Positions 6,513 through 13,093 of a DNA stretch of 13,093 bases are shown one piece after another. Position 1 is the stretch's first letter; each line of letters begins with the position of its first letter. A program made the translations under genes and the position numbers. The DNA comes from an uncultured Sphingomonas sp. GTDB lineage: Bacteria; Pseudomonadota; Alphaproteobacteria; Sphingomonadales; Sphingomonadaceae. The notes under the pieces were generated by a model. It worked only from the letters and a program-made list of their open reading frames with translations. It did not search any database and was not told where the DNA came from. The stretch is from NCBI GenBank assembly GCA_946886845.1, contig CAMPJH010000028.1, positions 1 to 13,093 on the forward strand, written 5' to 3'.

Positions 6513-7225
6513 TGTCGCGAGCGATCGGCTGGCTTGTTTTCATCGCTCTGCTCGCCGCCGCTTTCTACTTCGGCCGCGACCACGTCCGCCGGCATCCTCA
6601 GGATTTTCCGTGGACCGAGCTCGATCTTGCCGATCCGACCGGCGCGTTCACCGCTGGCAAAATTGCCGGGCTCGGCGACGAACCGGCGCGCTGCCGGATG
6701 CTGCTTGCGAATGCCGGGGTTCGCGATGAGGCGGTTCCGCCGCGACGCTCGCCCCCGAACTGCGGTTTCGACGACGGCATGCGGCTCATTGGCCGCTCGA
6801 CCGGTTACCGGCCCTCAGGCGTCGTCGTCAGCTGCCCGGTGGCGGCGGCGCTTCACTTGTTCGAAACGCGCGTCGCCCAACCGGCTGCGGAGCGGCATTT
6901 CGGACAACCGGTCAGGCGGGTCTTGCACGCCGGAAGCTACAGCTGTCGCCGCCTCTACGACCGGGCGGAAGGCCGGTTCAGCGAGCATTCCACCGCCGAC
7001 GCGATCGACATCGTCGGCTTCGACCTGGCCGACGGGAGGCGAGTGTCGGTGCTCGAAGACTGGAACGGCGGCGGGCCTGAAGCCGCTTTCCTGCGCGACG
7101 TCCGCGACGGCGCCTGCCGCCTCTTCTCGACCGTGCTTTCGCCGGATTACAACCAAGCGCATCGCGACCATTTGCACCTCGATGTGGCAAATCGGGGCGC
7201 GATAACCTGGAGTCTGTGCCGCTAA
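6512..7225 (+). CDS. Extensin-like C-terminal domain protein (M15-like fold), membrane-anchored
   Basis: A 237-aa protein with ATG 6512 overlapping the Nudix stop codon by one base. Residues 5-20 are a hydrophobic anchor or uncleaved signal (IGWLVFIALLAAAFYF), placing the rest in the periplasm. The body matches the bacterial 'extensin-like' C-terminal domain (Extensin_C): CRMLLANAGV (61-70), CGFDDGMRL (84-92), CPVAAALHLF (108-117), HAGSYSCR (139-146), SEHSTADAIDIVGF (157-170) and HRDHLHLD (217-224). His159, Asp166 and His220/His222 follow the pattern of metal ligands in LAS/M15-type peptidoglycan peptidases, so a role in cell-wall peptide cleavage is plausible. Six cysteines (61, 84, 108, 145, 202, 236) suggest three disulfides. 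Despite the name there is no link to plant extensins. Confidence 0.87.
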   Translation: MSRAIGWLVFIALLAAAFYFGRDHVRRHPQDFPWTELDLADPTGAFTAGKIAGLGDEPARCRMLLANAGVRDEAVPPRRSPPNCGFDDGMRLIGRSTGYRPSGVVVSCPVAAALHLFETRVAQPAAERHFGQPVRRVLHAGSYSCRRLYDRAEGRFSEHSTADAIDIVGFDLADGRRVSVLEDWNGGGPEAAFLRDVRDGACRLFSTVLSPDYNQAHRDHLHLDVANRGAITWSLCR

Positions 7226-7254
7226 CCGGCGCCGAGTCGCTGCCCGGCACATAG

Positions 7255-7283
7255 AAAAAGGGGCCCGCGCGAACGCGAGCCCC
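7255..7283 (-). terminator. Rho-independent terminator of the SWIB gene
   Basis: On the minus strand the stem GGGGC + CGCG pairs with CGCG + GCCCC (7283-7274 with 7269-7260), with one internal mismatch (7278/7265) and a CGAA-type 4-nt loop region, then TTTTT (7259-7255). It lies about 25 bases after the SWIB stop codon. It could also halt converging transcripts from the extensin-like gene, but the T-run serves the minus strand. Confidence 0.85.
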
Positions 7284-7307
7284 CCATCGCTCCAGTGGGT
7301 CCGAAGC

Positions 7308-7577
7308 TTATTTCAGATGGTTCGAAAGATGCTTGTTCATCTCGAACATGCTGACCCGATCCTTGCCCCCAAAGATCGGCTTCAGCGTGGCGTCAGCCAT
7401 AATTTCCCGTTTGTTTTGCGGGTTTTGCAGGTTGTTCTTGCGAATGTGATCCCACATCTTGGAGACCACCTGGCTGCGCGGCAGCGGAGCGCTGCCCGTG
7501 ATCTTCGCGAGATCCGCTGATGGAGTAACCGGACGGGCCAGCCCGCCCCCTGCTTTACGACCAGTGCCTTGTGCCAT
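7308..7577 (-). CDS. SWIB/MDM2-domain protein
   Basis: An 89-aa protein from ATG 7577, chosen because AGGAGG lies 9 bases upstream; a longer in-frame form from 7781 would overlap the preceding gene and adds an Arg-rich shadow. A basic, Gly-rich N-terminus (1-15) leads into a single SWIB domain (about 22-88): LAKITGSAPLPRSQVVSKMWDHI, RKNNLQNPQNKREI, LKPIFGGKDRVSMFEMNKHL. The SWIB fold is best known from eukaryotic SWI/SNF chromatin remodellers. Stand-alone bacterial copies are found in Chlamydiae, where one is fused to topoisomerase, and in many Alphaproteobacteria; their role is unclear, perhaps DNA- or nucleoid-associated. It is 86 bp downstream of the LD-carboxypeptidase and ends at an intrinsic terminator. 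Confidence 0.92.
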   Translation of the reverse strand: MAQGTGRKAGGGLARPVTPSADLAKITGSAPLPRSQVVSKMWDHIRKNNLQNPQNKREIMADATLKPIFGGKDRVSMFEMNKHLSNHLK

Positions 7578-7663
7578 TTGCGCCCTCCTGTTGTACTGCA
7601 GTTTGTAGAGCGCAAAGCGCCCCTCTTTGCAATGGCGATTCCGCCTTCGGGCGAGCGGAGCGG

Positions 7664-8464
7664 TTACGCGAACGGCACGATCCTGTTGCCGCTGTCGTGG
7701 CCGATATCGGCAGGCGGGCCGAGTTCGATTCCGGCTCGACGGCACCAATCGGCGACGATCTCGCGCTCGTCGGTTCCCCAAGCGGGGTCGTTTTCCGGTA
7801 TGTCGGAGGCTCGGCCGAGGCGGATTCTGGCGACCTTTCGGATGTTGGCGTTCGAGGTGACGTGGAACATCAGCCGGTCGATCTTGTAGTGATGCTCGCT
7901 TACCTCTTCGATCAGCAGCTCGACGCCGGTGAAGTCTGGCTCGAAGGAGGTCCCAAGCAGCTTCGACAAGACGGTGAGGTTGAAGGCCATCGCCGGCTGG
8001 CGAAGCCGGGGCTCAACGGTTGCCGGGTCGCGCCTCACCAGCCAGTCGAGCGCGCGGTCGATCGCCGCGGCGCCGCCGTCGCGGACAATGTCCTGGGGCA
8101 TCGGCCCGTGCGCCACTTCGAGCCCCAACTCGCGGAATGCGGCAAGCAGGAAGCCCGTGTCGCTGTAGCCCATGACCTGCTTCGAGCGCGCCGCGTCAGG
8201 CACATCGCGCGCCGCCGCCTCGGCGATTCGGTTGGACCCATAGCCGCCCCGAGCGAACCACACCGCATCGACTGCCGGATCAGCCATCACCTCGCGCAGC
8301 GCGGCGAGCCGTTGCTCGTCGCTGCCGGCGAAATGGCCGTTCGACAGGAAGCATTGCGGGTGGAAGGCAAGCTCGCAATCGCCGCGGCCGCGGGCGATCG
8401 CCTCGACCCGCTCGGCGGTGTCGCGCTTCAGGGCATTGCTTGGCGCGACGACCGCGATCTTCAT
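7664..8464 (-). CDS. ldcA: LD-carboxypeptidase (peptidase S66, muramoyltetrapeptide carboxypeptidase)
   Basis: A 266-aa protein, slightly short for the family (about 300). S66 enzymes cleave the L-Lys/DAP-D-Ala bond of cytoplasmic murein tetrapeptides to tripeptides during peptidoglycan recycling. Motifs seen: IAVVAPSN (3-10), GSDEQRL (47-53), WFARGGYGSNRI (69-80), GYSDTGFLLAA (99-109) with Ser101 as the nucleophile, AFNLTVLSKLLGT (160-172), LLIEEVSEH (183-191) with Glu186 as the likely catalytic acid, and IGHDSGN (254-260) with His256. All three of the Ser-Glu-His set are present, so activity is likely. There is no signal peptide, consistent with a cytoplasmic enzyme. GAGGGACC precedes ATG 8464. 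It diverges from the amidohydrolase gene (80-bp gap); a Mur ligase of the Mpl type lies nearby. Confidence 0.92.
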   Translation of the reverse strand: MKIAVVAPSNALKRDTAERVEAIARGRGDCELAFHPQCFLSNGHFAGSDEQRLAALREVMADPAVDAVWFARGGYGSNRIAEAAARDVPDAARSKQVMGYSDTGFLLAAFRELGLEVAHGPMPQDIVRDGGAAAIDRALDWLVRRDPATVEPRLRQPAMAFNLTVLSKLLGTSFEPDFTGVELLIEEVSEHHYKIDRLMFHVTSNANIRKVARIRLGRASDIPENDPAWGTDEREIVADWCRRAGIELGPPADIGHDSGNRIVPFA

Positions 8465-8544
8465 GGTCCCTCATTTCTCCGGTGGCGAAGCATCGCGCAA
8501 TAGGGCAGCTTCGCTTTTTGCGTACCGGCATTGGGGGGAATATC

Positions 8545-10281
8545 GTGATCAGACGCATCTCGCTCGCGCTCGCTTTCGTGCTCGCCAGCTGCTCGAGCGC
8601 GCCGCCCCAGCCTGTCGCGGTCACGCAACCGCCGCCGATCCCGGTGTACGACCTCGTGATTCGCGGCGGCACCATCTACGACGGCTCCGGCGGAGCGCCG
8701 TATGTCGGCGACTTGGTCATCGACGGCGACCGGATCGTCTCCGTCGGCGGACCGGCCACCAACGCCCGCGGCCGAACCGAGATCGACGCCGCCGGCCTCG
8801 CTGTCTCTCCGGGCTTCATCAACATGCTGAGCTGGGCGGTGGTCAGCCTGATCGAGGATGGCCGCGGCCTTAGCGACCTGTCGCAGGGCGTCACCCTGGA
8901 GGTCTTCGGCGAAGGCAATTCGATGGGGCCGCTGAATCCGCAAATGAAGGCATTGGCGCTCAAGCGCCAGGGCGACATCAAATATCCGATCGAATGGACC
9001 ACGCTCGCGGAATATCTGGACTGGCTGGTGAAGCGCGGGATCTCCCCCAACGTCGCTTCCTTCGTCGGTGCGACTACGGTCAGGGAGCACGAGCTCGGCG
9101 AAAAGGACATCGACCCGAGTCCCGAGCAACTGGAGCGAATGCGCACCCTCGTCCGCGATGCCATGAAGGACGGCGCGCTCGGCGTCGGTTCGTCGCTGAT
9201 CTATGCGCCGGCGAGCTATGCCGAGACGCCCGAGCTGGTGGCGCTGACCAGCGAAGCTGGCCGCTGCGGCGGGATGTACATCAGCCACATGCGCTCCGAA
9301 GGCATGCGGCTGATCGAAGCGATCGACGAACTGATCGCAATTTCGCGCCAGTCCGGGGCGGCGGCGGAAATCTATCATTTCAAGCAGTCGGGGAGCGACA
9401 ATTGGGCCAAGATCGACGAGGCGATCCGCCGAATCGACGCCGCCCGCGCCCAGGGGCTGAGGATCACCGCCGACATGTACACCTATACCGCCGGGGCGAC
9501 CGGGCTCGACGCGGCGATGCCGCTCTGGGTCCAGGACGGCGGCCACGAAGCCTGGGTCGAGCGGCTCAAGGATCCGAAAATCCGCGCCCGGGTGATCCGC
9601 GAAATGCGGACCGAACAGGACGTTTGGGAAAACCTGCTGCTGGCGGCCGGGTCGGCCGACAAGGTCCTGCTGATCGGCTTCAAGAACGACAAGCTCAAGC
9701 CATTGACGGGCAAGACTCTGGCGGAAGTCGCGCGAATCCGCGGCAAGAGCCCGGAGGAGACGGCCATCGACCTTGTCATCGAAGACGACAGCCGGGTCGA
9801 CACCGTCTATTTCCTGATGAGCGAGGACAATGTCCGCCGCGCGGTCGGCCTGCCGTGGATGAGCTTCGGCTCGGACGCCGAGGCCTCGGCTCCCGAGGGC
9901 GTGTTCCTGCAATCGAGCACCCACCCGCGTGCCTACGGCAACTTCGCCCGCCTGCTTGGCAAATATGTCCGCGACGAAAAAGCGGCGAGCCTGCCCGACG
10001 CGATCCGGCGGCTGACGTCGTTTCCGGCGGCCAACCTCGGTCTCAAGGACCGCGGCTCGCTCAAGCCCGGAATGCACGCCGACGTCGTCCTGTTCGACCC
10101 GGCGACCATCCAGGACCATGCGACCTTCGATCGTCCGCAGCAGCTTGCCACTGGCGTTCGCCACGTCTTCGTCAACGGCGTCCAGGTGCTGAAGGACGGC
10201 GCCCATACCGGGGCCAAGCCTGGGCGGGTCGTGCGCGGCCCCGGCTGGACCGGATGGCCGGGCGGCGGCGCCTGCAAATGA
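8545..10281 (+). CDS. Exported amidohydrolase, N-acyl-D-amino-acid deacylase-like, lacking the HxH motif
   Basis: A 578-aa protein from GTG 8545, preceded by GGGGGGAA; an upstream in-frame ATG (8440) lies inside the divergent gene and would spoil the leader. With this start the N-terminus is a clean lipoprotein signal (LASC, Cys16). It matches the D-aminoacylase/dihydroorotase-like class: YDLVIRGGTIYDGSGG (35-50), VSPGFINMLSWA (87-98), GVTLEVFGEGNSMGP (115-129), YISHMRSEG (245-253), IYHFKQSG (276-283), WMSFGSDAEA (438-447) and GSLKPGMHADVVLFDP (504-519). The canonical PGFIDxHTH is here PGFINMLSW, so two metal-binding histidines are missing, while His248, His278 and Asp444 remain. The known enzymes use one tightly bound zinc, so activity may survive. 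The class releases amino acids from N-acyl-D-amino acids; the substrate here is unproven. The stop overlaps the next start (ATGA). Confidence 0.88.
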   Translation: MIRRISLALAFVLASCSSAPPQPVAVTQPPPIPVYDLVIRGGTIYDGSGGAPYVGDLVIDGDRIVSVGGPATNARGRTEIDAAGLAVSPGFINMLSWAVVSLIEDGRGLSDLSQGVTLEVFGEGNSMGPLNPQMKALALKRQGDIKYPIEWTTLAEYLDWLVKRGISPNVASFVGATTVREHELGEKDIDPSPEQLERMRTLVRDAMKDGALGVGSSLIYAPASYAETPELVALTSEAGRCGGMYISHMRSEGMRLIEAIDELIAISRQSGAAAEIYHFKQSGSDNWAKIDEAIRRIDAARAQGLRITADMYTYTAGATGLDAAMPLWVQDGGHEAWVERLKDPKIRARVIREMRTEQDVWENLLLAAGSADKVLLIGFKNDKLKPLTGKTLAEVARIRGKSPEETAIDLVIEDDSRVDTVYFLMSEDNVRRAVGLPWMSFGSDAEASAPEGVFLQSSTHPRAYGNFARLLGKYVRDEKAASLPDAIRRLTSFPAANLGLKDRGSLKPGMHADVVLFDPATIQDHATFDRPQQLATGVRHVFVNGVQVLKDGAHTGAKPGRVVRGPGWTGWPGGGACK

Positions 10282-10835
10282 TCCTGCGGAGATTTATCGT
10301 CGGCGTTGGCGCATTCCTGCTGGTCGGCGCGGCTCCTTTGGCGAGGACCGTACCGCATCCGAACGGCGGCCCTGCTCTGATCATTCCGGCGAACAGCCCG
10401 GTGCTGTTCAGCGGCTTCGACGAGAATGGAACCGCGCAATTCAGCGGTCGCTTCAAATTGAACGGGCAGTTCGTGTACGACTGCCCCGCGGATTGCGAAC
10501 CCCCAGCGACCGAGGACGACGTTGAGCTCGTGATCATCCTGGACCCCGAGCTAGCCGCAAGCCTGCCCCACTGGGAGAATCGCGGTGACGGAATGACTGT
10601 CTACATCGGCGATATCGACAGACTGAAGCACACGATCGCGACCAAGGGCCAAGTCGATGACCTGCTGTCAGGCAAGATCGGCGACATCAGCGGGCATCTG
10701 TCCATCATGGTCGATCGGTTCGCTGCCGATTTCGGCTGCGACTATAGCCCCTATTATTCGGCTCGCTTTGTCACCTTGGTGGAGCAGCCCCGCCTCACGC
10801 GAGCCGCGGTCGATGCAAATTACGGCTGTCTCTAA
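10278..10835 (+). CDS. Uncharacterised secreted protein
   Basis: A 185-aa protein, not recognised. ATG 10278 overlaps the amidohydrolase stop (ATGA), so it is translationally coupled and was probably made together with that enzyme. Residues 1-19 are a signal peptide (RRFIVGVGAFLLVGAAP). The mature protein is beta-rich early (ALIIPANSPVLFSGFDENGTAQFSGRF) and has Cys69 and Cys73 in CPADC and Cys154 and Cys184 (the second residue from the end), enough for two disulfides in the periplasm. A DPELAASLPHW stretch (89-99) and an acidic/His-poor helix (about 112-150) follow. No catalytic motif is visible. The neighbouring Mur ligase starts 48 bp downstream on the same strand. Confidence 0.8.
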   Translation: MILRRFIVGVGAFLLVGAAPLARTVPHPNGGPALIIPANSPVLFSGFDENGTAQFSGRFKLNGQFVYDCPADCEPPATEDDVELVIILDPELAASLPHWENRGDGMTVYIGDIDRLKHTIATKGQVDDLLSGKIGDISGHLSIMVDRFAADFGCDYSPYYSARFVTLVEQPRLTRAAVDANYGCL

Positions 10836-10882
10836 GGGCACCCGACTAGCCAAGGGCGAAGACGCCCAATAGGGGCCATCGC

Positions 10883-12274
10883 ATGGACAAATCGGCCTAT
10901 TTCTTCTGCGGGATCGGCGGCAGCGGCATGCTTCCGCTGGCCTCGATCCTGCGCGCTTCCGGCGCTCGCGTTTTCGGCTCCGACCGTTCGCTCGACGCGG
11001 GCCGGACCGGGGGCAAGTTCGACTATCTGCGTTCGCTCGGGATCCAGCTGTTCCCGCAGGATGGATCGGGGCTGCAGGCCGGCATGACCCTGATTACGTC
11101 CGCCGCCGTAGAGGACACGGTCCCCGACATGATTCGCGGCCGCGAGCTGGGTCTCGAGCACCTGCGGCGTCCCGAGCTCCTCGCCCAGCTGCTCAATCGC
11201 GCCCATCACAGCATCGCCGTCGGCGGCACCAGCGGCAAGTCGACGGTCACCGGCATGATCGGCTGGATCCTCCACGCCTGCCATCGCCAGCCGACGGTGA
11301 TGAACGGCGCGGTGATGAAGAATTTCGTCACTCCGTCGGCGCCGTTCGCCAGTGCCCTGGTCGGCGATCCCGAGCTGTTCGTCAGCGAAGTCGACGAAAG
11401 CGACGGCTCGATCGCCCTCTACCAGCCCGAGGTCGCGGTGCTGACCAACATCAGCCTCGATCACAAGGAGATGCTCGAGCTTCGCGGGCTTTTCGCCGGC
11501 TTCCTCGCCGCGGCGCGCAGGTCGGTGCTCAACCTCGACGATCCCGAAACCCGGGCGCTCGCCGAATCGCTTCCGGGCGAAAAGCTGGTCGGCTACGGCT
11601 TCGACGCTCCCGGCGCCGATTTTGCCGGCCGCGATCTCGAGCTCCAGGCCGGCGGAGTCACCTTCAGCATCGACCATGGTGGCAGCCGCCACGACGTCCG
11701 GCTTCAGCTTCCTGGCCGCCACAATGCGTCGAACGCGCTCGCCGCGATCGCCGCGGTCCGCCAGATCGGCGTCTCGGTGCCCGACGCCTCGGCGGCGATC
11801 GGGCGGTTCGAAGGGCTACGGCGGCGGCTGGAAACCGTCGGCGAGGCCGGCGGAGTGACCGTCATCGACGATTTCGCGCATAATCCCGACAAGATCGATG
11901 CGACCCTGGCGACGATGCGCGCCCAGCCCGGCCGCTTGTTGGTCCTGTTCCAGCCACACGGTTTCGGTCCGATCGCCAAAATGGGCGAGGAACTGGCGGC
12001 GAGCTTCGCTGGCGGGATGGCGTCGGACGACCGGCTGTACCTGCCCGACCCGACCTACCAGGGCGGAACCGTCGAGCGGATCCGCGGCTCCGACTGGCTG
12101 GCCGAGCAGGTGCGCGCGAAGGGCGTCAGCGCCGAGCACATTCCGGAGCGGGCAGCGATCGGGGACGCGCTCGTGTCCGAAGCCAGGCCCGGCGACCGGA
12201 TCCTGATCATGGGCGCGCGCGACGACACGCTCGCCGAGTTCGCGCGCGAGCTGGTCGAGCGGCTTGGACGCTGA
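10883..12274 (+). CDS. mpl: Mur ligase of the MurC/Mpl type (murein peptide ligase candidate)
   Basis: A 463-aa cytoplasmic protein with the three Mur-ligase domains. The N-terminal UDP-sugar domain has GIGGSGM (10-16). The central ATPase has the P-loop GGTSGKSTVTGM (114-125), SEVDESDGS (168-176, metal/ATP Glu and Asp) and TNISLDHKE (188-196). The C-terminal domain has LPGRHNASNALAA (277-289), VIDDFAHNPDKI (327-338) and LFQPHGFG (355-362). MurC adds L-Ala to UDP-MurNAc; Mpl re-attaches recycled tripeptide. The FQPH motif and MurC-type N-terminus rule out MurD/E/F. It is outside a dcw cluster and near an LD-carboxypeptidase, so Mpl is favoured, but substrate specificity is not readable: AHNPDK differs from the usual HHP. 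AGGGGCC precedes ATG 10883. A 5-bp hairpin (10854-10867) sits in the leader without a T-run. Confidence 0.8.
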   Translation: MDKSAYFFCGIGGSGMLPLASILRASGARVFGSDRSLDAGRTGGKFDYLRSLGIQLFPQDGSGLQAGMTLITSAAVEDTVPDMIRGRELGLEHLRRPELLAQLLNRAHHSIAVGGTSGKSTVTGMIGWILHACHRQPTVMNGAVMKNFVTPSAPFASALVGDPELFVSEVDESDGSIALYQPEVAVLTNISLDHKEMLELRGLFAGFLAAARRSVLNLDDPETRALAESLPGEKLVGYGFDAPGADFAGRDLELQAGGVTFSIDHGGSRHDVRLQLPGRHNASNALAAIAAVRQIGVSVPDASAAIGRFEGLRRRLETVGEAGGVTVIDDFAHNPDKIDATLATMRAQPGRLLVLFQPHGFGPIAKMGEELAASFAGGMASDDRLYLPDPTYQGGTVERIRGSDWLAEQVRAKGVSAEHIPERAAIGDALVSEARPGDRILIMGARDDTLAEFARELVERLGR

Positions 12275-12306
12275 AACCGCGCGCCGCGCCGGCGGTTGAG
12301 CACGGC

Positions 12307-12684
12307 ATGGCGGGCTTCGTCACCGGCTGGAAGCTTCCTGATGACGAGCGCGAGCGGCTGCTCGAGCGCTTTCCGCCGAAATATGCGCGCATCATCGCCG
12401 ATCATGTGACGCTGCAATCCGGGGCAAGCGCCGACACGCCGCTGCCCCGACCGGTCGAGGCGCTAGTCGTCGGCCGCGCCGACGACGGCGACAGCCTGGA
12501 GTGCCTGGTGGTGGCGATCGACGGCACCACCGACCGGCCCGACGGGTCGACCTATCACATCACCTGGTCGCTCGGACCTGGCCGAGAGGCGAAGGAGAGC
12601 AACGACGTCCTTCGCAACCGGGGGTGGCAGCCGATCGACCGCCCGATCCCGATCCGGCTCGAACCGGCGCGCTTCCAATGGTGA
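12307..12684 (+). CDS. Small protein with two HxT motifs, possible 2H phosphoesterase
   Basis: A 125-aa protein with no signal peptide, so probably cytoplasmic. It carries two H-x-T motifs, HVTL (33-36) and HITW (84-87), about 50 residues apart, which matches the paired histidines of the 2H phosphoesterase superfamily (LigT/ThpR-like, cyclic phosphate hydrolysis) though the spacing is shorter than in typical 2H proteins (about 80). A helix (DERERLLERFPPKYARII, 13-30) precedes the first motif, and a beta-strand region (EALVVG ... LECLVVAID) precedes the second. The C-terminal IPIRLEP also fits a 2H barrel edge. The fold assignment is tentative. It starts 32 bp after the Mur ligase and overlaps the next gene by 7 bp, suggesting one operon. 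No strong ribosome binding site is seen. Confidence 0.7.
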   Translation: MAGFVTGWKLPDDERERLLERFPPKYARIIADHVTLQSGASADTPLPRPVEALVVGRADDGDSLECLVVAIDGTTDRPDGSTYHITWSLGPGREAKESNDVLRNRGWQPIDRPIPIRLEPARFQW

Positions 12685-13093
12685 AGAAGCGGCAGCCGCA
12701 CCTTTTCCTGGATTGCGACGGCGTACTCGCCGACTTCGACCACGGCGCCAAGCGCGTGCTCGGGGCGACACCGGCCGCCTTCGAAGAACGGCACGGAAGG
12801 GGCGAATTCTGGAAGCGGCTGGCGCGGGCGCGCAACTTCTACGGCGACCTGCCGGAAATGCCCGACGCGCAACGGCTGTTCGACGCCGTCAAACATTTGA
12901 AGCCGACCATCCTGACCGGGCTCCCGCTCGGCAATTGGGCAGCGCCACAGAAGGAAAAGTGGGCGGCCGAGCATTTTCCCGGAGTGCCGATCATCACCAC
13001 TATGGCGCGGCAGAAATATCTGCACATGGAGCCCGGCGACGTGCTGGTCGACGACCGCGACACCCATCGCCACCTGTGGGAGAATGCCGGCGG
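12678..13093 (+). CDS. HAD-type phosphatase, 5'(3')-deoxyribonucleotidase-like, 3' end outside window
   Basis: A partial protein of 138 visible residues; the end of the gene lies beyond the window. HAD motif I is FLDCDGVLADF (10-20), with nucleophile Asp12 and acid/base Asp14. Motif II is LTGLP (79-83, Thr80). A Lys in RQKYLHM (about 113) suits motif III. LVDDRDTH (123-130) supplies the metal-binding Asp pair of motif IV. DCDGVLADF and VDDR resemble the 5'-nucleotidase/NT5C-like group, which removes phosphate from nucleotides, but exact substrates are not readable. ATG 12678 lies inside the end of the upstream gene, and the second codon GTG could also start. The 7-bp overlap couples it to the HxT protein. 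Confidence 0.83.
   Translation, partial: MVKKRQPHLFLDCDGVLADFDHGAKRVLGATPAAFEERHGRGEFWKRLARARNFYGDLPEMPDAQRLFDAVKHLKPTILTGLPLGNWAAPQKEKWAAEHFPGVPIITTMARQKYLHMEPGDVLVDDRDTHRHLWENAG

Noticed and set aside
7641..7653. CGCC-TTCG-GGCG hairpin between ldcA and the SWIB gene as a terminator
   Set aside because: The stem is only 4-5 bp and no T-run follows on either strand.
8461..10206. A 581-codon open frame on the minus strand opposite the D-aminoacylase-like gene
   Set aside because: It is an antisense shadow: composition is Arg/Asp/Gly/Val-rich and no motif is visible, while the plus strand gives a clear family match with signal peptide.
10854..10867. GGGCG-AAGA-CGCCC hairpin before the Mur ligase as a terminator or attenuator
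   Set aside because: Five base pairs with no T-run is common by chance in GC-rich DNA.
10832..11722. A 296-codon minus-strand frame opposite the Mur ligase
   Set aside because: It covers the P-loop region of a clear Mur ligase and shows no recognisable motif.

Overview
The window is GC-rich, gene-dense chromosomal DNA from an alphaproteobacterium, most likely a member of the Sphingomonadales. The best evidence is a circularly permuted (two-piece) tmRNA gene on the minus strand. Permuted ssrA genes are characteristic of Alphaproteobacteria, and the tag decoded here (ANDNEALAIAA) is of the type I recall for sphingomonads. Many secreted and lipoprotein genes, short gaps and stop/start overlaps fit the same group. 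I see no insertion sequence, prophage, tRNA or CRISPR array. The region reads as ordinary core chromosome with several poorly characterised genes.

Layout. 1-1370 (minus): a LemA lipoprotein gene followed by a TPM-domain (YgcG-like) membrane protein gene that runs off the window. 1455-1874 (plus): mscL, divergent from lemA; its stop codon directly abuts the stop codon of the next, convergent gene. 1875-4886 (minus): an uncharacterised 294-aa lipoprotein, then a 687-aa secreted amidohydrolase with a long N-terminal extension. 4965-5306 (minus): ssrA, with its promoter, intervening hairpin, tag and two tandem pseudoknots that share a 16-nt repeat. It fills most of a 544-bp stretch without protein genes. 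5431-5737 (plus): a small coiled-coil lipoprotein and a strong intrinsic terminator. 5769-7225 (plus): a Nudix hydrolase with an expanded Nudix box, overlapping the start of an extensin-like/M15-like secreted protein. 7255-8464 (minus): LD-carboxypeptidase, then a small SWIB-domain protein and its terminator. 8545-12274 (plus): an exported amidohydrolase of the N-acyl-D-amino-acid deacylase type that lacks the usual HxH metal motif, an unknown secreted protein overlapping it, and a Mur ligase of the MurC/Mpl type. 12307-13093 (plus): a small protein with two HxT motifs, possibly a 2H phosphoesterase, overlapping a HAD-type phosphatase cut by the window end.

How the genes may work together. 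Three neighbours (LdcA-like carboxypeptidase, D-amino-acid deacylase-like hydrolase, Mpl/MurC-like ligase) suggest local grouping of cell-wall peptide turnover and recycling. The extensin/M15-like protein and LemA/MscL also belong to the envelope. The last two genes could be a nucleotide or RNA-end processing pair, but this rests on short motifs only.
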